Below, piece by piece: positions 18,360 through 27,675 of a DNA stretch of 64,000 nt. This DNA is from CAJBVG01 sp943371235 (lineage in GTDB: Bacteria; Bacteroidota; Bacteroidia; Sphingobacteriales; Sphingobacteriaceae). Every line of letters starts with the position of its first letter. Position 1 is the stretch's first letter. The stretch spans positions 1 to 64,000 of the forward strand of contig CALRTZ010000006.1 in NCBI GenBank assembly GCA_943371235.1. The letters are read 5' to 3'. The position numbers were made by a program, and so were the translations under genes. Below the pieces are notes generated by a model. That model saw only the letters and a program-made list of their open reading frames with translations. It was not told the DNA's origin and did not search any database.

Positions 18360-20222
18360 ATGTGCATGCTAAAGAAATTGACTTTTAGTGCTCTCTATTT
18401 AATTTTTGCAATAACAGTTATGGCAGAAGGGACCAAGCAATTGAGGCCTGCTACTGGCGATTTTGGTTATATACAAATAAATGATAGGCAGCGTACATTT
18501 GCAACTTACCGCGCATCTGAAGATGAGCGATTGTATATAAATGTTGCTTCGGCTCGAGAAAAAATATATTTTGGCTTCGGTCGTATCACCGATGGTAGTG
18601 CAGCAATGACAGATGTTTGGTACAGGATTAAAGACCCTAATGGAAACATTGTGGCTGGGCCAACTAGAATTCCTACGTCAGGCACAGGTTTTATTTCTGC
18701 ATACAGCAGAGCGATTGCTGGCCCAACAAAATTAAGTGGTAGTGGATACCCAGCAATTGTATTTACACCAACCAGAACTGGCGATTATTACATAGAATTT
18801 AACCAAGGAAGTGGCACAGTAATTACAAACCCCAACGGTAATAAACGAGTTTTTGAGTTATTTGATGTAACGGTTATTGATACTGTTTCTTTAACTGCAA
18901 AAACTGGTAGATTATGGAGTAAAAACTGGGACATTACTACCAATGGCAATAACAATGCTTTTAAAGGAACCTTTTTTGTGTACTCTGCTGATGGTGTAGT
19001 AACTTCGATAAACTTTAACGGCATACAACCATATGCTTTTAGGGTTGCATGTAACAGCACAGGGAGTGTAAATACTGGTAATCCAGCATTAGATAGGCAA
19101 TCGCGTGCGGGTAATTTTACTTATTCGTCTTATAAAATATTTTTAAACGACCCCGATAATACTATTTATCCAAGCGGTGTTATTGGATCTTTGCAAACTA
19201 ATATTCAACTCACCGGTTGTGCTCCCAATTATTGTTTAAATATTACTACGGATGCTGCTGGGTATATAGAGTTTGTGGTAAATTTAAATGGAGTAGTAGG
19301 CTACCAAGCTGGTACAAAAGATTTAATTTTTGGGCAAAATGTTAGCACTGGAACTACCTGTATTCCTTGGGATGGAAATGATGGGTTGGGAAATAGAATT
19401 ACACAGAATATAAATTTCGAATTAAATGCAGAATATAAATTTGGCTTAACAAACTTGCCAATTTTTGATGCTGAAAATTTTACAAACGGATTAATTGTAA
19501 GTTCCATTAGGCCACTTGTTATTAAACCTCGTTTGTTTTGGGATGATAGCAAAATACCTGGAGGTTCTGCTAATTTAACTGGTTGTACAAATAATGCTTG
19601 CCATGCTTGGCCAAGCAATGGTTTTGGCGACGAGCGTACCATCAATACTTGGTGGTATGTGAATGTGGAGCGAGATACTATTATTACGCAAACTTTACCA
19701 AGGCCACAACCGTCAATAGCTGGCAACAATAGATTTTGTAAAATAGATACAACTATTTCTTTCAATACTCCAAATAATGTTGGTAGTACTTATTTTTGGA
19801 GGTCTACTAAAAATGCGATTACAAGTTCGGTGAGTTTATCAACAATTAGCTATCGTACAAAAGTGGGAATAGATACTTTAACGGTTTTAGAAACTAATAA
19901 TATAGGATGTTTTGAAGACAGCGTATTTGTGTTTTCATACCCTTACCCTAGTCCTGATGTTGTTGGCGATACCATTGTTTGCGATGTAAATACGGTTGAT
20001 ATTTATAACATAGCTACCAATTTATTGAATACTAAAAATTGGACAGTTAATAAAGGAGTTGTGTTAGATGGGAATGGTACAAGTGCGGTACAAATCAGGT
20101 GGACTTCCTTAGGCAATGGTTTTGTAGAAGTATTAGAAACCAACCCTAATGGTTGTGCAACTACTAAACGACGAAACATTAAAGTAGTTGCAAAACCTGT
20201 TATAAATTCTATAAATCACTAA
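18360..20222 (+). CDS. Secreted PKD-like repeat protein, without a T9SS C-terminal domain
   Basis: A signal peptide (LTFSALYLIFAITVMAE) starts the protein. The next part, GTKQLRPATGDFGYIQI and KIYFGFG...VWYRIKDPNGNIV, matches large Bacteroidota surface proteins that normally end in a gliding-motility-type C-terminal domain recognised by the type IX secretion system. The last 170 residues are two PKD-like modules with the pattern P-x-x-G-x-x-x-x-C ... W ... NPNGC. The protein then stops at 620 residues at KPVINSINH, with no sorting domain. Its 3' end overlaps aspS by 4 bases in convergent orientation. ATGs at 18360 and 18366 are both usable. Confidence 0.75.
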   Translation: MCMLKKLTFSALYLIFAITVMAEGTKQLRPATGDFGYIQINDRQRTFATYRASEDERLYINVASAREKIYFGFGRITDGSAAMTDVWYRIKDPNGNIVAGPTRIPTSGTGFISAYSRAIAGPTKLSGSGYPAIVFTPTRTGDYYIEFNQGSGTVITNPNGNKRVFELFDVTVIDTVSLTAKTGRLWSKNWDITTNGNNNAFKGTFFVYSADGVVTSINFNGIQPYAFRVACNSTGSVNTGNPALDRQSRAGNFTYSSYKIFLNDPDNTIYPSGVIGSLQTNIQLTGCAPNYCLNITTDAAGYIEFVVNLNGVVGYQAGTKDLIFGQNVSTGTTCIPWDGNDGLGNRITQNINFELNAEYKFGLTNLPIFDAENFTNGLIVSSIRPLVIKPRLFWDDSKIPGGSANLTGCTNNACHAWPSNGFGDERTINTWWYVNVERDTIITQTLPRPQPSIAGNNRFCKIDTTISFNTPNNVGSTYFWRSTKNAITSSVSLSTISYRTKVGIDTLTVLETNNIGCFEDSVFVFSYPYPSPDVVGDTIVCDVNTVDIYNIATNLLNTKNWTVNKGVVLDGNGTSAVQIRWTSLGNGFVEVLETNPNGCATTKRRNIKVVAKPVINSINH

Positions 20223-21961
20223 AGGGTTTTAATTCCTAATTCTTTTAATTGCTCGTTAGATATAGTTGAAGGTGAATCTATCATTACATCTCTACCCGAA
20301 TTGTTTTTAGGAAACGCAATTACATCGCGAATAGAGTCTAACTCTGCAAATAAAGAGCACCATCTATCGAAACCAAAAGCAATACCACCATGTGGAGGTG
20401 CACCAAATTCAAATGCATCCATTAAAAATCCGAATTGTTTTTGTGCTTCTTCTTTGCTAAAGCCTAACAAATCAAACATAGTTGATTGTAATTCTTTATT
20501 AAATATTCTGATAGAACCACCGCCAATTTCTGTTCCGTTTATCACCATATCATACGCATTTGCTCGTACTTCGCCAGCGTTTGTTTTTAACATCGAAATG
20601 TCTTCTGGTTTAGGCGATGTAAATGGATGATGCATGGCATGGTATCTATTATTTTCTTCATCCCACTCGAGCAATGGAAAATCTAATACCCACAATGGAG
20701 CGAAACTATTTTTAGCACGCAAGCCTAAACGGCTTCCCATTTCTAAACGTAATTCACTAAGCGCTTTTCTGGTTTTATCAGCTTTGCCAGCTAATATCAA
20801 AATCAAATCACCTGGGGCTGCTGCAAATTTTTCTTTCCATAAATTCAAGGACGCTTCATCATAAAATTTATCTACAGATGATTTTACAGTTCCGTCTGCC
20901 TGTACTCTTGCATACACTAAACCAGTAGCTCCAATTTGCGGACGTTTTACAAAATCTGTTAATTCGTCTAATTGCTTACGAGTGTATTCTGCACAACCCT
21001 TCGCGCAAATTCCAACTACTAATTCTGCATCATCAAATACCTTAAACTCTTTTCCTTTCACCACATCATTCAACTCCACAAATTTCATATCGAATCGAAT
21101 ATCTGGTTTATCAGAACCATACAAACACATAGCATCTGCATAGGTCATGCGCGGGAACTCATGTATATCAATTCCTTTTACTGCTTTAAATAAATGCTTA
21201 GCTAATCCTTCGAAAGTATTTAAAATATCTTCTTGCGTAACGAAAGCCATTTCGCAATCTATTTGTGTAAATTCTGGTTGACGATCGGCACGTAAATCCT
21301 CGTCTCTAAAACACTTTACAATTTGGAAATACCTGTCGAAACCAGATACCATTAATAATTGTTTAAAGGTTTGAGGCGATTGTGGCAAGGCATAAAATTC
21401 GCCATTGTTCATTCTACTTGGCACCACAAAATCACGAGCACCTTCTGGAGTAGATTTTATAAGCACTGGAGTTTCTACTTCAATAAAATTAAGAGAGTCC
21501 ATGTACTTGCGTGTTTCTTGAGCCATGCGATGGCGCAGCTCTAAATTTTTACGCACCACATTTCTACGTAAATCTAAGTAACGATATTTTGCACGAAGTT
21601 CTTCCCCACCATCCGTTTCATCCTCTATCATAAAAGGTGGAACTTTTGATTCGTTTAATACTTCAATGGTATTTACTTTTATCTCAATTTCTCCAGTAGG
21701 AATTTTGAGGTTTTTACTGCTTCGTTCAATTACTGTACCGGCAACCTGCACTACATACTCTCTGCCCAATGTACGAGCGAGTTTACACAAAGTGTCATTC
21801 TCATCTATGTTAAAAACAATTTGTGTAATACCATATCGATCTCTTACATCAATAAAAGTCATTCCACCTAAATCTCTCGATTTCTGTACCCAACCACTAA
21901 TAATAACCTCTTTGCCTAAATCGCTAATGTTTAATGCCCCGCAAGTATGTGTCCTTAACAT
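20219..21961 (-). CDS. aspS: Aspartyl-tRNA synthetase
   Basis: The enzyme charges tRNA-Asp. It has an N-terminal OB-fold anticodon domain (VIISGWVQKSRDLGGMTFIDVRDRYG), class II motif 2 (FRDEDLRADRQPEFTQID), the bacterial GAD insertion domain in the middle (residues about 285-420), and motif 3 (GGIAFGFDRW). Length 580 is that of bacterial-type AspRS. The start follows a TACTTTTG promoter-like box at 21979-21986. Its stop overlaps the stop of the convergent PKD protein gene, leaving no room for a shared terminator. Confidence 0.97.
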   Translation of the reverse strand: MLRTHTCGALNISDLGKEVIISGWVQKSRDLGGMTFIDVRDRYGITQIVFNIDENDTLCKLARTLGREYVVQVAGTVIERSSKNLKIPTGEIEIKVNTIEVLNESKVPPFMIEDETDGGEELRAKYRYLDLRRNVVRKNLELRHRMAQETRKYMDSLNFIEVETPVLIKSTPEGARDFVVPSRMNNGEFYALPQSPQTFKQLLMVSGFDRYFQIVKCFRDEDLRADRQPEFTQIDCEMAFVTQEDILNTFEGLAKHLFKAVKGIDIHEFPRMTYADAMCLYGSDKPDIRFDMKFVELNDVVKGKEFKVFDDAELVVGICAKGCAEYTRKQLDELTDFVKRPQIGATGLVYARVQADGTVKSSVDKFYDEASLNLWKEKFAAAPGDLILILAGKADKTRKALSELRLEMGSRLGLRAKNSFAPLWVLDFPLLEWDEENNRYHAMHHPFTSPKPEDISMLKTNAGEVRANAYDMVINGTEIGGGSIRIFNKELQSTMFDLLGFSKEEAQKQFGFLMDAFEFGAPPHGGIAFGFDRWCSLFAELDSIRDVIAFPKNNSGRDVMIDSPSTISNEQLKELGIKTL

Positions 21962-21978
21962 ATATTTAAAATGAATCT

Positions 21979-21986
21979 CAAAAGTA
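21979..21986 (-). promoter_or_regulatory. Candidate aspS promoter -7 box
   Basis: TACTTTTG on the minus strand fits TAnnTTTG and ends 17 bases before the aspS ATG. The -33 position reads TGT and is weak. Confidence 0.4.
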
Positions 21987-22018
21987 TGATTTTCAGTCGA
22001 AAAATACAGATGAAATTG

Positions 22019-22026
22019 TAGATTTG
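22019..22026 (+). promoter_or_regulatory. Candidate promoter -7 box for the DinB/MFS/TerC run
   Basis: TAGATTTG fits TAnnTTTG and lies 16 bases before the DinB-family ATG; TCG stands 19 bases upstream in place of TTG. It faces away from the aspS box, forming a divergent promoter region of about 80 bases. Confidence 0.4.
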
Positions 22027-22042
22027 GTTAAAACTTTATGCT

Positions 22043-22543
22043 ATGATTAGAAAATTAGAAGACTTTTATGCGGTTTGGAATTACGAATCGGAAAGCACAC
22101 TAAAAATGTTTGAAGCTATTTCGGCCGATCACTTTAAAAACACAGGCTCAGAAAACATACGAAGTATTGCACGTTTAGCATGGCACATTACAGAAACAAT
22201 TGCCGAAATGCTTAATCATGCGGGCTTGCCAATAGATGGCATTAGTGATGCAAGCAATGAAACTAATGATTTGGCGAAATTAATTTCAGAATACAAAACT
22301 TCTTCGGCTTCATTAATAGTGAAATTAAAATCAAATTGGTCTGACGATGTTTTAGACGATAAAGTAAACATGTACGGAGATATGTGGGAAAAAGGCCAAG
22401 TATTAAGTGTACTTATACGCCACCAAAGCCATCATAGAGGGCAATTAAGTATTTTATTAAGGCAAGAAGGTTTAGTAATACCTGGCATGTACGGACCAAG
22501 CAAAGAAGAGTGGATTGAAATGGGTTTAGCTCCAATGTTATAA
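22043..22543 (+). CDS. DinB-superfamily metal-binding helical protein
   Basis: The protein is a four-helix bundle of the DinB/YfiT type: an N-terminal helix with FYAVWNYESESTLKM, the first His ligand in RLAWHITETIAEML and the paired His in LIRHQSHHRGQLSILLRQEG. Members bind a divalent metal through three His residues; many act as thiol-S-transferases or are unassigned. Length 166 is typical. It is followed after 2 bases by the next gene, so it opens a co-transcribed set. Confidence 0.85.
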   Translation: MIRKLEDFYAVWNYESESTLKMFEAISADHFKNTGSENIRSIARLAWHITETIAEMLNHAGLPIDGISDASNETNDLAKLISEYKTSSASLIVKLKSNWSDDVLDDKVNMYGDMWEKGQVLSVLIRHQSHHRGQLSILLRQEGLVIPGMYGPSKEEWIEMGLAPML

Positions 22544-22545
22544 CC

Positions 22546-23139
22546 ATGTCGTCTCACCATTTTGTTAGAGAAAAGCAGGAACCTGCGCTATATATTCATT
22601 CTAACGATACACTAAACCATGAATTATTGGGAGAGCTTCTAGAATGGAGCCCATACGTAATAGTTGATGAACATGCTCTATACATGATTAGCCACGAGCC
22701 TATTAAAATTGATTTAGTAGTGCAGCAAGAGTTAAGTCCCGACGATATAAATTTATGGATTGCAAACCAATCAGCTGTTAAAGTCCTTAACCTGAGAAAG
22801 GATGCGCACAAGTTACACTCAGTGTTAGACTATTTAGAAAAAGAACAGCATTTCGCTATCAGCTTACTTGCATGTAATGACAAGAGTTTTGAAGAATTAA
22901 GTATTTACAACCATAAACTTGATATTATACAATACAGCCCTAGTTATAAAGGTTTTTATATAAACAAACATTTCTCCAAATGGATGCAGAAAGATTCTCT
23001 TTTGGAAATTAATAATGCGTTTGCCGAAACAAAGAACCTCGAAAAATGTACTACAACATGGAAAGTTACGGAAGATGGAATTGTAGAAATACATGTTTCA
23101 GAAAAAACATACATTAAAGAATTTAAACTTGGCAACTGA
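22546..23139 (+). CDS. Thiamine-pyrophosphokinase-like protein, Bacteroidota type, degenerate
   Basis: The opening SSHHFVREKQEPALYIHSND and LGELLEWSPYVIVDEHALY recall a Bacteroidota family annotated as thiamine pyrophosphokinase, in which the next part normally holds a GDxD metal site. Here that stretch reads PIKIDLVVQQELSPDDINLW, so the GDxD site is absent. Catalysis is therefore unlikely from what I see. The match is from memory of the family opening and could be wrong. The downstream MFS frame begins inside its 3' end. Confidence 0.42.
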   Translation: MSSHHFVREKQEPALYIHSNDTLNHELLGELLEWSPYVIVDEHALYMISHEPIKIDLVVQQELSPDDINLWIANQSAVKVLNLRKDAHKLHSVLDYLEKEQHFAISLLACNDKSFEELSIYNHKLDIIQYSPSYKGFYINKHFSKWMQKDSLLEINNAFAETKNLEKCTTTWKVTEDGIVEIHVSEKTYIKEFKLGN

Positions 23140-24370
23140 AATTAAAGAAAAGCACGACCCCTTAGCGGCCATGCGTTTTAAAGAATTTAGGTTTTATATT
23201 TTAGGAAGATTTTTTCTTACTACGGCTGTAAATTTCCAAGCAGTGTGTGTGGGTTGGCAAATTTATGAATTAACAAAAGATCCGCTTTCATTAGGTTTAA
23301 TTGGCCTTGCCGAAGCAGTTCCTTATATTTTAATTGCCTTGTTTGCTGGCTATGTGGTAGATCACTACGATCGCAGAAAAGTATTAATGACAGCCATTAG
23401 CATTTTAATACTCTCTTCGGCATTATTGTTTTTCTTCTCTTATAATTCCGAACAAATTTTAACAGTTGGCACCTTGCCAATTTATTTATTAATTTTTATT
23501 ACTGGCTTGGCAAGAGGTTTTATTAGCCCCTCGATGTTCGCCATTATGTCTCAAGTAGTGCCTAAAAAAGTATTCGGAAATTCCTCTACATGGAATAGTA
23601 CGGTATGGCAAATTGGTGCAGTAGGCGGACCAGCAATTGGCGGATTTGTGTATGGTTTTATGGGTGTTGCAAATGCCTATTTACTTAACACATTGTTTTT
23701 TGCGCTATCATTTATTTTCTTCTCGTTTATTGCAACTAGGGCAGTATTAAAATCGGAAAAGATTGAAAGTTTAAAAGAAAGTATTACCGCAGGTTTGCGA
23801 TTTGTATTTTCAAATCAGCTGCTATTAAGTGCACTTTCATTAGATTTATTCGCGGTATTTTTTGGAGGTGCGGTTGCCTTACTTCCTATGTTTGCCGATC
23901 AGATTTTACAAGTAGGGCCCAAAGGACTCGGGGTATTACGAGCCGCTCCTGCTATAGGTGCATTATTAATGGCTGTATTGCTTACACTCAAACCATTACA
24001 TGCAAATGCTGGTAAAAAACTTCTGTATGCCGTTGCACTATTTGGCTTGAGCAGTATAGCATTCGCCCTTTCTACTAATTTCTATTTATCTGTATTCTTC
24101 TTAGCCTTGGGTGGCGCTTTCGATAACATAAGTGTAGTAATAAGAACTACCATTGTGCAATTGTATACTCCTGATCATATGCGAGGTAGAGTATCGTCTG
24201 TAAATAGTATTTTTATTGGATCCTCTAATGAAATAGGTGCATTTGAATCGGGATTTGCAGCACGTTTGCTTGGTCTCGTTCCTTCTGTTATCTTTGGCGG
24301 TAGTATGACGCTTTTGGTAACTGGTATTACGGCCAAGTTTGCACCAAAACTTAGAAATTTAACACTTTAA
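23129..24370 (+). CDS. MFS transporter (EntS/MFS_3-like)
   Basis: Twelve hydrophobic segments are visible with the family loop VVDHYDRRKVLM between segments 2 and 3 and the opening FRFYILGRFFLTTAVNFQAVCVGWQIYELTKDPLSLGLIGL. This is the multidrug or siderophore exporter type (EntS-like); the cargo is not known. The start is uncertain: an ATG at 23093 overlaps the previous gene by 47 bases, a TTG at 23129 overlaps it by 11, and an ATG at 23171 (MRFKEFRFY) leaves no overlap but cuts the N-terminal tail. TerC follows after 6 bases. Confidence 0.88.
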   Translation: MATEIKEKHDPLAAMRFKEFRFYILGRFFLTTAVNFQAVCVGWQIYELTKDPLSLGLIGLAEAVPYILIALFAGYVVDHYDRRKVLMTAISILILSSALLFFFSYNSEQILTVGTLPIYLLIFITGLARGFISPSMFAIMSQVVPKKVFGNSSTWNSTVWQIGAVGGPAIGGFVYGFMGVANAYLLNTLFFALSFIFFSFIATRAVLKSEKIESLKESITAGLRFVFSNQLLLSALSLDLFAVFFGGAVALLPMFADQILQVGPKGLGVLRAAPAIGALLMAVLLTLKPLHANAGKKLLYAVALFGLSSIAFALSTNFYLSVFFLALGGAFDNISVVIRTTIVQLYTPDHMRGRVSSVNSIFIGSSNEIGAFESGFAARLLGLVPSVIFGGSMTLLVTGITAKFAPKLRNLTL

Positions 24371-24376
24371 AAGAAT

Positions 24377-25084
24377 ATGGAATTATTATCAGATCCAAAT
24401 ATGTGGATTGCGTTGCTCACGCTTACTGTTTTAGAAATTGTTCTTGGTATAGACAACATTGTTTTCATTTCTATACTATCGGGCAAATTACCCAAAGAGA
24501 AACAAAAGAAAGCTCGCCAAACCGGATTGGCACTAGCGCTTATTACAAGAATTCTTTTATTACTTTCATTAAGTTGGGTAATGAGCTTAACTGCACCTTT
24601 ATTTACAGTTTTGCAACAAGAAGTTTCGGGCAGAGACTTAATTTTATTGATAGGCGGGTTGTTCTTGATATATAAAGCAACTGTAGAAATACATGAAAAA
24701 TTAGAAGGCGAAAATCATGATACCGAAATAAAAGGTAAAGTGAATTTTAGCTCGGTAATTTTGCAAATCTTAATTTTAGATGTAGTATTTTCTCTCGACT
24801 CTGTAATTACTGCAGTGGGTATGGCAAGCCATATAGAGGTAATGATTGCTGCTGTCGTAATTGCAGTTATCATCATGCTATTTGCTGCAGAAAGCATAAG
24901 TAAGTTTGTAAACCAACACCCAACAGTAAAAATGTTGGCATTATCTTTCTTAGTACTTATTGGTGTAAGCTTATTAGCAGAGGGCTTAGATCAACACATT
25001 CCGAAAGGATATATTTATTTTGCGATGGCATTTTCGGTGCTAGTGGAAATGCTTAATCTTAGACTTAATAAAAAATCGAAATAA
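24377..25084 (+). CDS. TerC-family integral membrane protein
   Basis: TerC proteins are linked to tellurite resistance and, in studied members, manganese export during membrane protein maturation. The paired acidic motifs are seen: TVLEIVLGIDNIVFISIL in the first segment and ILDVVFSLDSVITAVGMA in the middle, as in the typical 230-residue YgaP/YjbE-type protein. It ends a plus-strand run from the DinB gene and is followed by a long inverted repeat. Confidence 0.9.
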   Translation: MELLSDPNMWIALLTLTVLEIVLGIDNIVFISILSGKLPKEKQKKARQTGLALALITRILLLLSLSWVMSLTAPLFTVLQQEVSGRDLILLIGGLFLIYKATVEIHEKLEGENHDTEIKGKVNFSSVILQILILDVVFSLDSVITAVGMASHIEVMIAAVVIAVIIMLFAAESISKFVNQHPTVKMLALSFLVLIGVSLLAEGLDQHIPKGYIYFAMAFSVLVEMLNLRLNKKSK

Positions 25085-25092
25085 ATTAAAGC

Positions 25093-25172
25093 TCACAAAG
25101 GGCACGAAGTACTCACAATGGTACACTAAAAATTAATTGTGTGCCATTGTGAGTACTTCGTGCCCTTTGTGA
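25093..25172. terminator. Long perfect inverted repeat between convergent genes
   Basis: Perfect 29-base arms at 25093-25121 and 25144-25172 enclose a 22-base loop that itself continues pairing (ACAC/GTGT). It lies between TerC and the M1 peptidase and could stop transcription both ways. The arms are far longer than a normal terminator needs and lack adjoining T-runs, so it may also be a mobile or repeated palindrome. Confidence 0.7.
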
Positions 25173-25179
25173 CCAAATG

Positions 25180-27675
25180 CTAATTAGCTAATTTATCTAT
25201 CATCGTTTGTATCTCCTGCTTCAATTCCTCTGCTTTTGCAGTGTTTTTCATCTCCTTCAATACTCCTTTTATTGCATTTAAGGCAAAAGTATTCGTTGTA
25301 TTTTTTGAAACATTAAAAACTGTTTGTACTCCATTTTTAATCACCTCATCATCCATTCGCTTTATGTAAGCTTTGTAATGTGGCATAATTAAAAATAAAG
25401 TGAAATTGGTTTTGCGTTCAATTAAATTTAAAAAGAAAGTGTGTTCCGCTGCTGTTCCTTCTTTTCCATAAAATTCTGCAATGGCTAATTGCATTCCAGA
25501 ATTATTACTTGTGTGTTCTTTCTTTGCTATAAGCCAAGCTTTTTCTTTGTTAGTGCTTGCGTAAATTTTAAACAAATTAGATTCAACTAAATACGATAAA
25601 TCTTTTTCTGCAGAAGCAAATGCGTCCTCATTATTCTCTTTACTATATACATCACTCAATAATTTTAATGCCCTAGCTCTCACCATAGAATTTTCATCCT
25701 TCATCGCTAAGTTCTTTATTTTTAAATACGCTGTCTGTTGGTTTATTTCATTCAGCGATTTTATTTTAGAAATAGCCAATGTTTTTATTGAGTAGAAAGG
25801 ATCGTCGAGTGCTTTTAATATTGCAAGTTGTGCCAGAGAATCTGTTTTAAATTTATCTAAGCCTTCTAATGCTTCGTATCTGTCTAAAAATAATGGGGCA
25901 TTGTAAAACATGTGTAACCACTCCTCTTTGCTGTGCATATCTTTTTTAGTACACACTAACATTTTTTCGGCATCCACATTTATTAATAATGGTTTTGATG
26001 AAGTAGTAAATTCAAATGATTGAGAAACACTGTCTACTACAATTCTTTTTCTTATCACTTTACCTGCATCATATATATCTATGTCAATTGGCAAACGATA
26101 CAAAGGATTTTTACTTAAATCTTGTTTTTGCTCAACGCTTACAATTGCTTTTTTACTTGCCTCCACATAATCGTATTTGAATTCTAATTCAGGATGACCT
26201 TGGTTTAAGTACCATTGATTAAAAAACCAGTTTAAATCTTCGCCAGTTACTTCTTCAAACACTAAACGTAAATGATGTATTTCTACAGGTTTAAATTTAT
26301 ATGCTTCGAGGTATTGTTTGATGGCAGTAAAAAACGCTTTATCTCCTACATACTTTCTAAGCATGTGTATTATTTGTCCGCCTTTTTGATATGAGTTTGC
26401 ATCAAACATCGATTCTCGATCTGTTAAATCAAAACGAATCATATTCACTCTTTTGTTTACTGCAGAACCAACATAAGCATTCAGGTTATTCATTCCATCT
26501 TTATCCGCCTCATCACGTCCATATTTATATTCGTCCCATAAATATTCTCCATACGTTGCAAAGCCTTCGTTTAAGGTTAGATTTGGCCACGATTCACATG
26601 TTACTAAATCTCCAAACCAATGGTGGAACAACTCATGCGAAATAATATCTTCATCTGTTTGGTCTTCATAATCGCGCGGTGTTTTGTTCATCGCATCGTA
26701 AAAAGTAACAGCACCGGTGTTTTCCATCGCACCCGATACAAAATCTCTTACTACAATTTGCGAATATTTATCCCATGGATAGGTTACTCCCAATTTGTTC
26801 GAGAAAAATTCAATCATTTCTGGAGTGTTTCCAAAAATCAATTTTGCATTTGGTGCAAATTCTGGCTCCATGTAATAATTCACTTCCATATTTCTCCACT
26901 TATCTTTATACACTTTAAACTTGCCACCTGCAAGCATAGTTAAATAAGGAGTGTGTGGTAAATCTTGTTTCCAAAAATCAGTACGAGTACCATTAGAATT
27001 GTTTGTTGAATACATCAATCTTCCATTTGATAATGTAACCATTAAGGTGTCTACAGTAATCGCAATTTCTTGGCTAAATCTTTCGTTACCCGACTCAATA
27101 GTTGGGAACCAACATGAGTTAGATTCTGTTTCTCCTTGTGTCCAAAATTGTGTTGGTTTGAATTTGTTTTTACCATCAGCATTTATAAAATAAAAGCCCT
27201 TGTCTGAATTTATGGCAGCACTTCCTTTTACTTTAATTTTATTAGGCATCGCTACGTAATCGATGTAAACATCATAGCTTTCTTCCTTCGTAAATTTCTT
27301 GCCAAGATTGATGGTTAATTTATACCCATCATACGTATAATCCGCTTTCTTTGCATTAACTTTTACTTCATTTATTTTATATCCTTTTGCATCTAAAATT
27401 AATTCATCGGTATCGTAAAAATAAGGGCGTACTTTTAAATTAGCTTTTCCAATTACAAAACAACTGTCCCAATTTAAATTGATGTCGAGCTTTGTATGTA
27501 TGATGTCCGACAAACGCGTATAGGATGCATAGTAATTTTTGCTTTCGGGCTTGTTGTGAATAGTTATTTCTGGTAGTTGAATTTCCGAAACCGGACTTTC
27601 TGCCTTTTTAGACTTACAAGCAGATATGCCTGTGGCTACAATTAGTGCAGCACTTATTAATACTTTACAATTCAT
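25180..27675 (-). CDS. M1-family zinc aminopeptidase, lipoprotein
   Basis: M1 enzymes remove N-terminal residues from peptides. The exopeptidase motif GAMEN is at residues 315-319 and the zinc site HELFHHW at 347-353 with the third ligand Glu370 in LTLNEGFATYGEYLW. A lipoprotein signal (GISACKSKK, Cys20) places it in the periplasm or on the membrane. The C-terminal 250 residues form HEAT-like helices (AILKALDDPFYSIKTLAISKI), as in longer family members. The start abuts the stop of the TlpA-like gene, so both are one transcript. A second M1 gene occurs at 62507. Confidence 0.94.
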   Translation of the reverse strand: MNCKVLISAALIVATGISACKSKKAESPVSEIQLPEITIHNKPESKNYYASYTRLSDIIHTKLDINLNWDSCFVIGKANLKVRPYFYDTDELILDAKGYKINEVKVNAKKADYTYDGYKLTINLGKKFTKEESYDVYIDYVAMPNKIKVKGSAAINSDKGFYFINADGKNKFKPTQFWTQGETESNSCWFPTIESGNERFSQEIAITVDTLMVTLSNGRLMYSTNNSNGTRTDFWKQDLPHTPYLTMLAGGKFKVYKDKWRNMEVNYYMEPEFAPNAKLIFGNTPEMIEFFSNKLGVTYPWDKYSQIVVRDFVSGAMENTGAVTFYDAMNKTPRDYEDQTDEDIISHELFHHWFGDLVTCESWPNLTLNEGFATYGEYLWDEYKYGRDEADKDGMNNLNAYVGSAVNKRVNMIRFDLTDRESMFDANSYQKGGQIIHMLRKYVGDKAFFTAIKQYLEAYKFKPVEIHHLRLVFEEVTGEDLNWFFNQWYLNQGHPELEFKYDYVEASKKAIVSVEQKQDLSKNPLYRLPIDIDIYDAGKVIRKRIVVDSVSQSFEFTTSSKPLLINVDAEKMLVCTKKDMHSKEEWLHMFYNAPLFLDRYEALEGLDKFKTDSLAQLAILKALDDPFYSIKTLAISKIKSLNEINQQTAYLKIKNLAMKDENSMVRARALKLLSDVYSKENNEDAFASAEKDLSYLVESNLFKIYASTNKEKAWLIAKKEHTSNNSGMQLAIAEFYGKEGTAAEHTFFLNLIERKTNFTLFLIMPHYKAYIKRMDDEVIKNGVQTVFNVSKNTTNTFALNAIKGVLKEMKNTAKAEELKQEIQTMIDKLAN

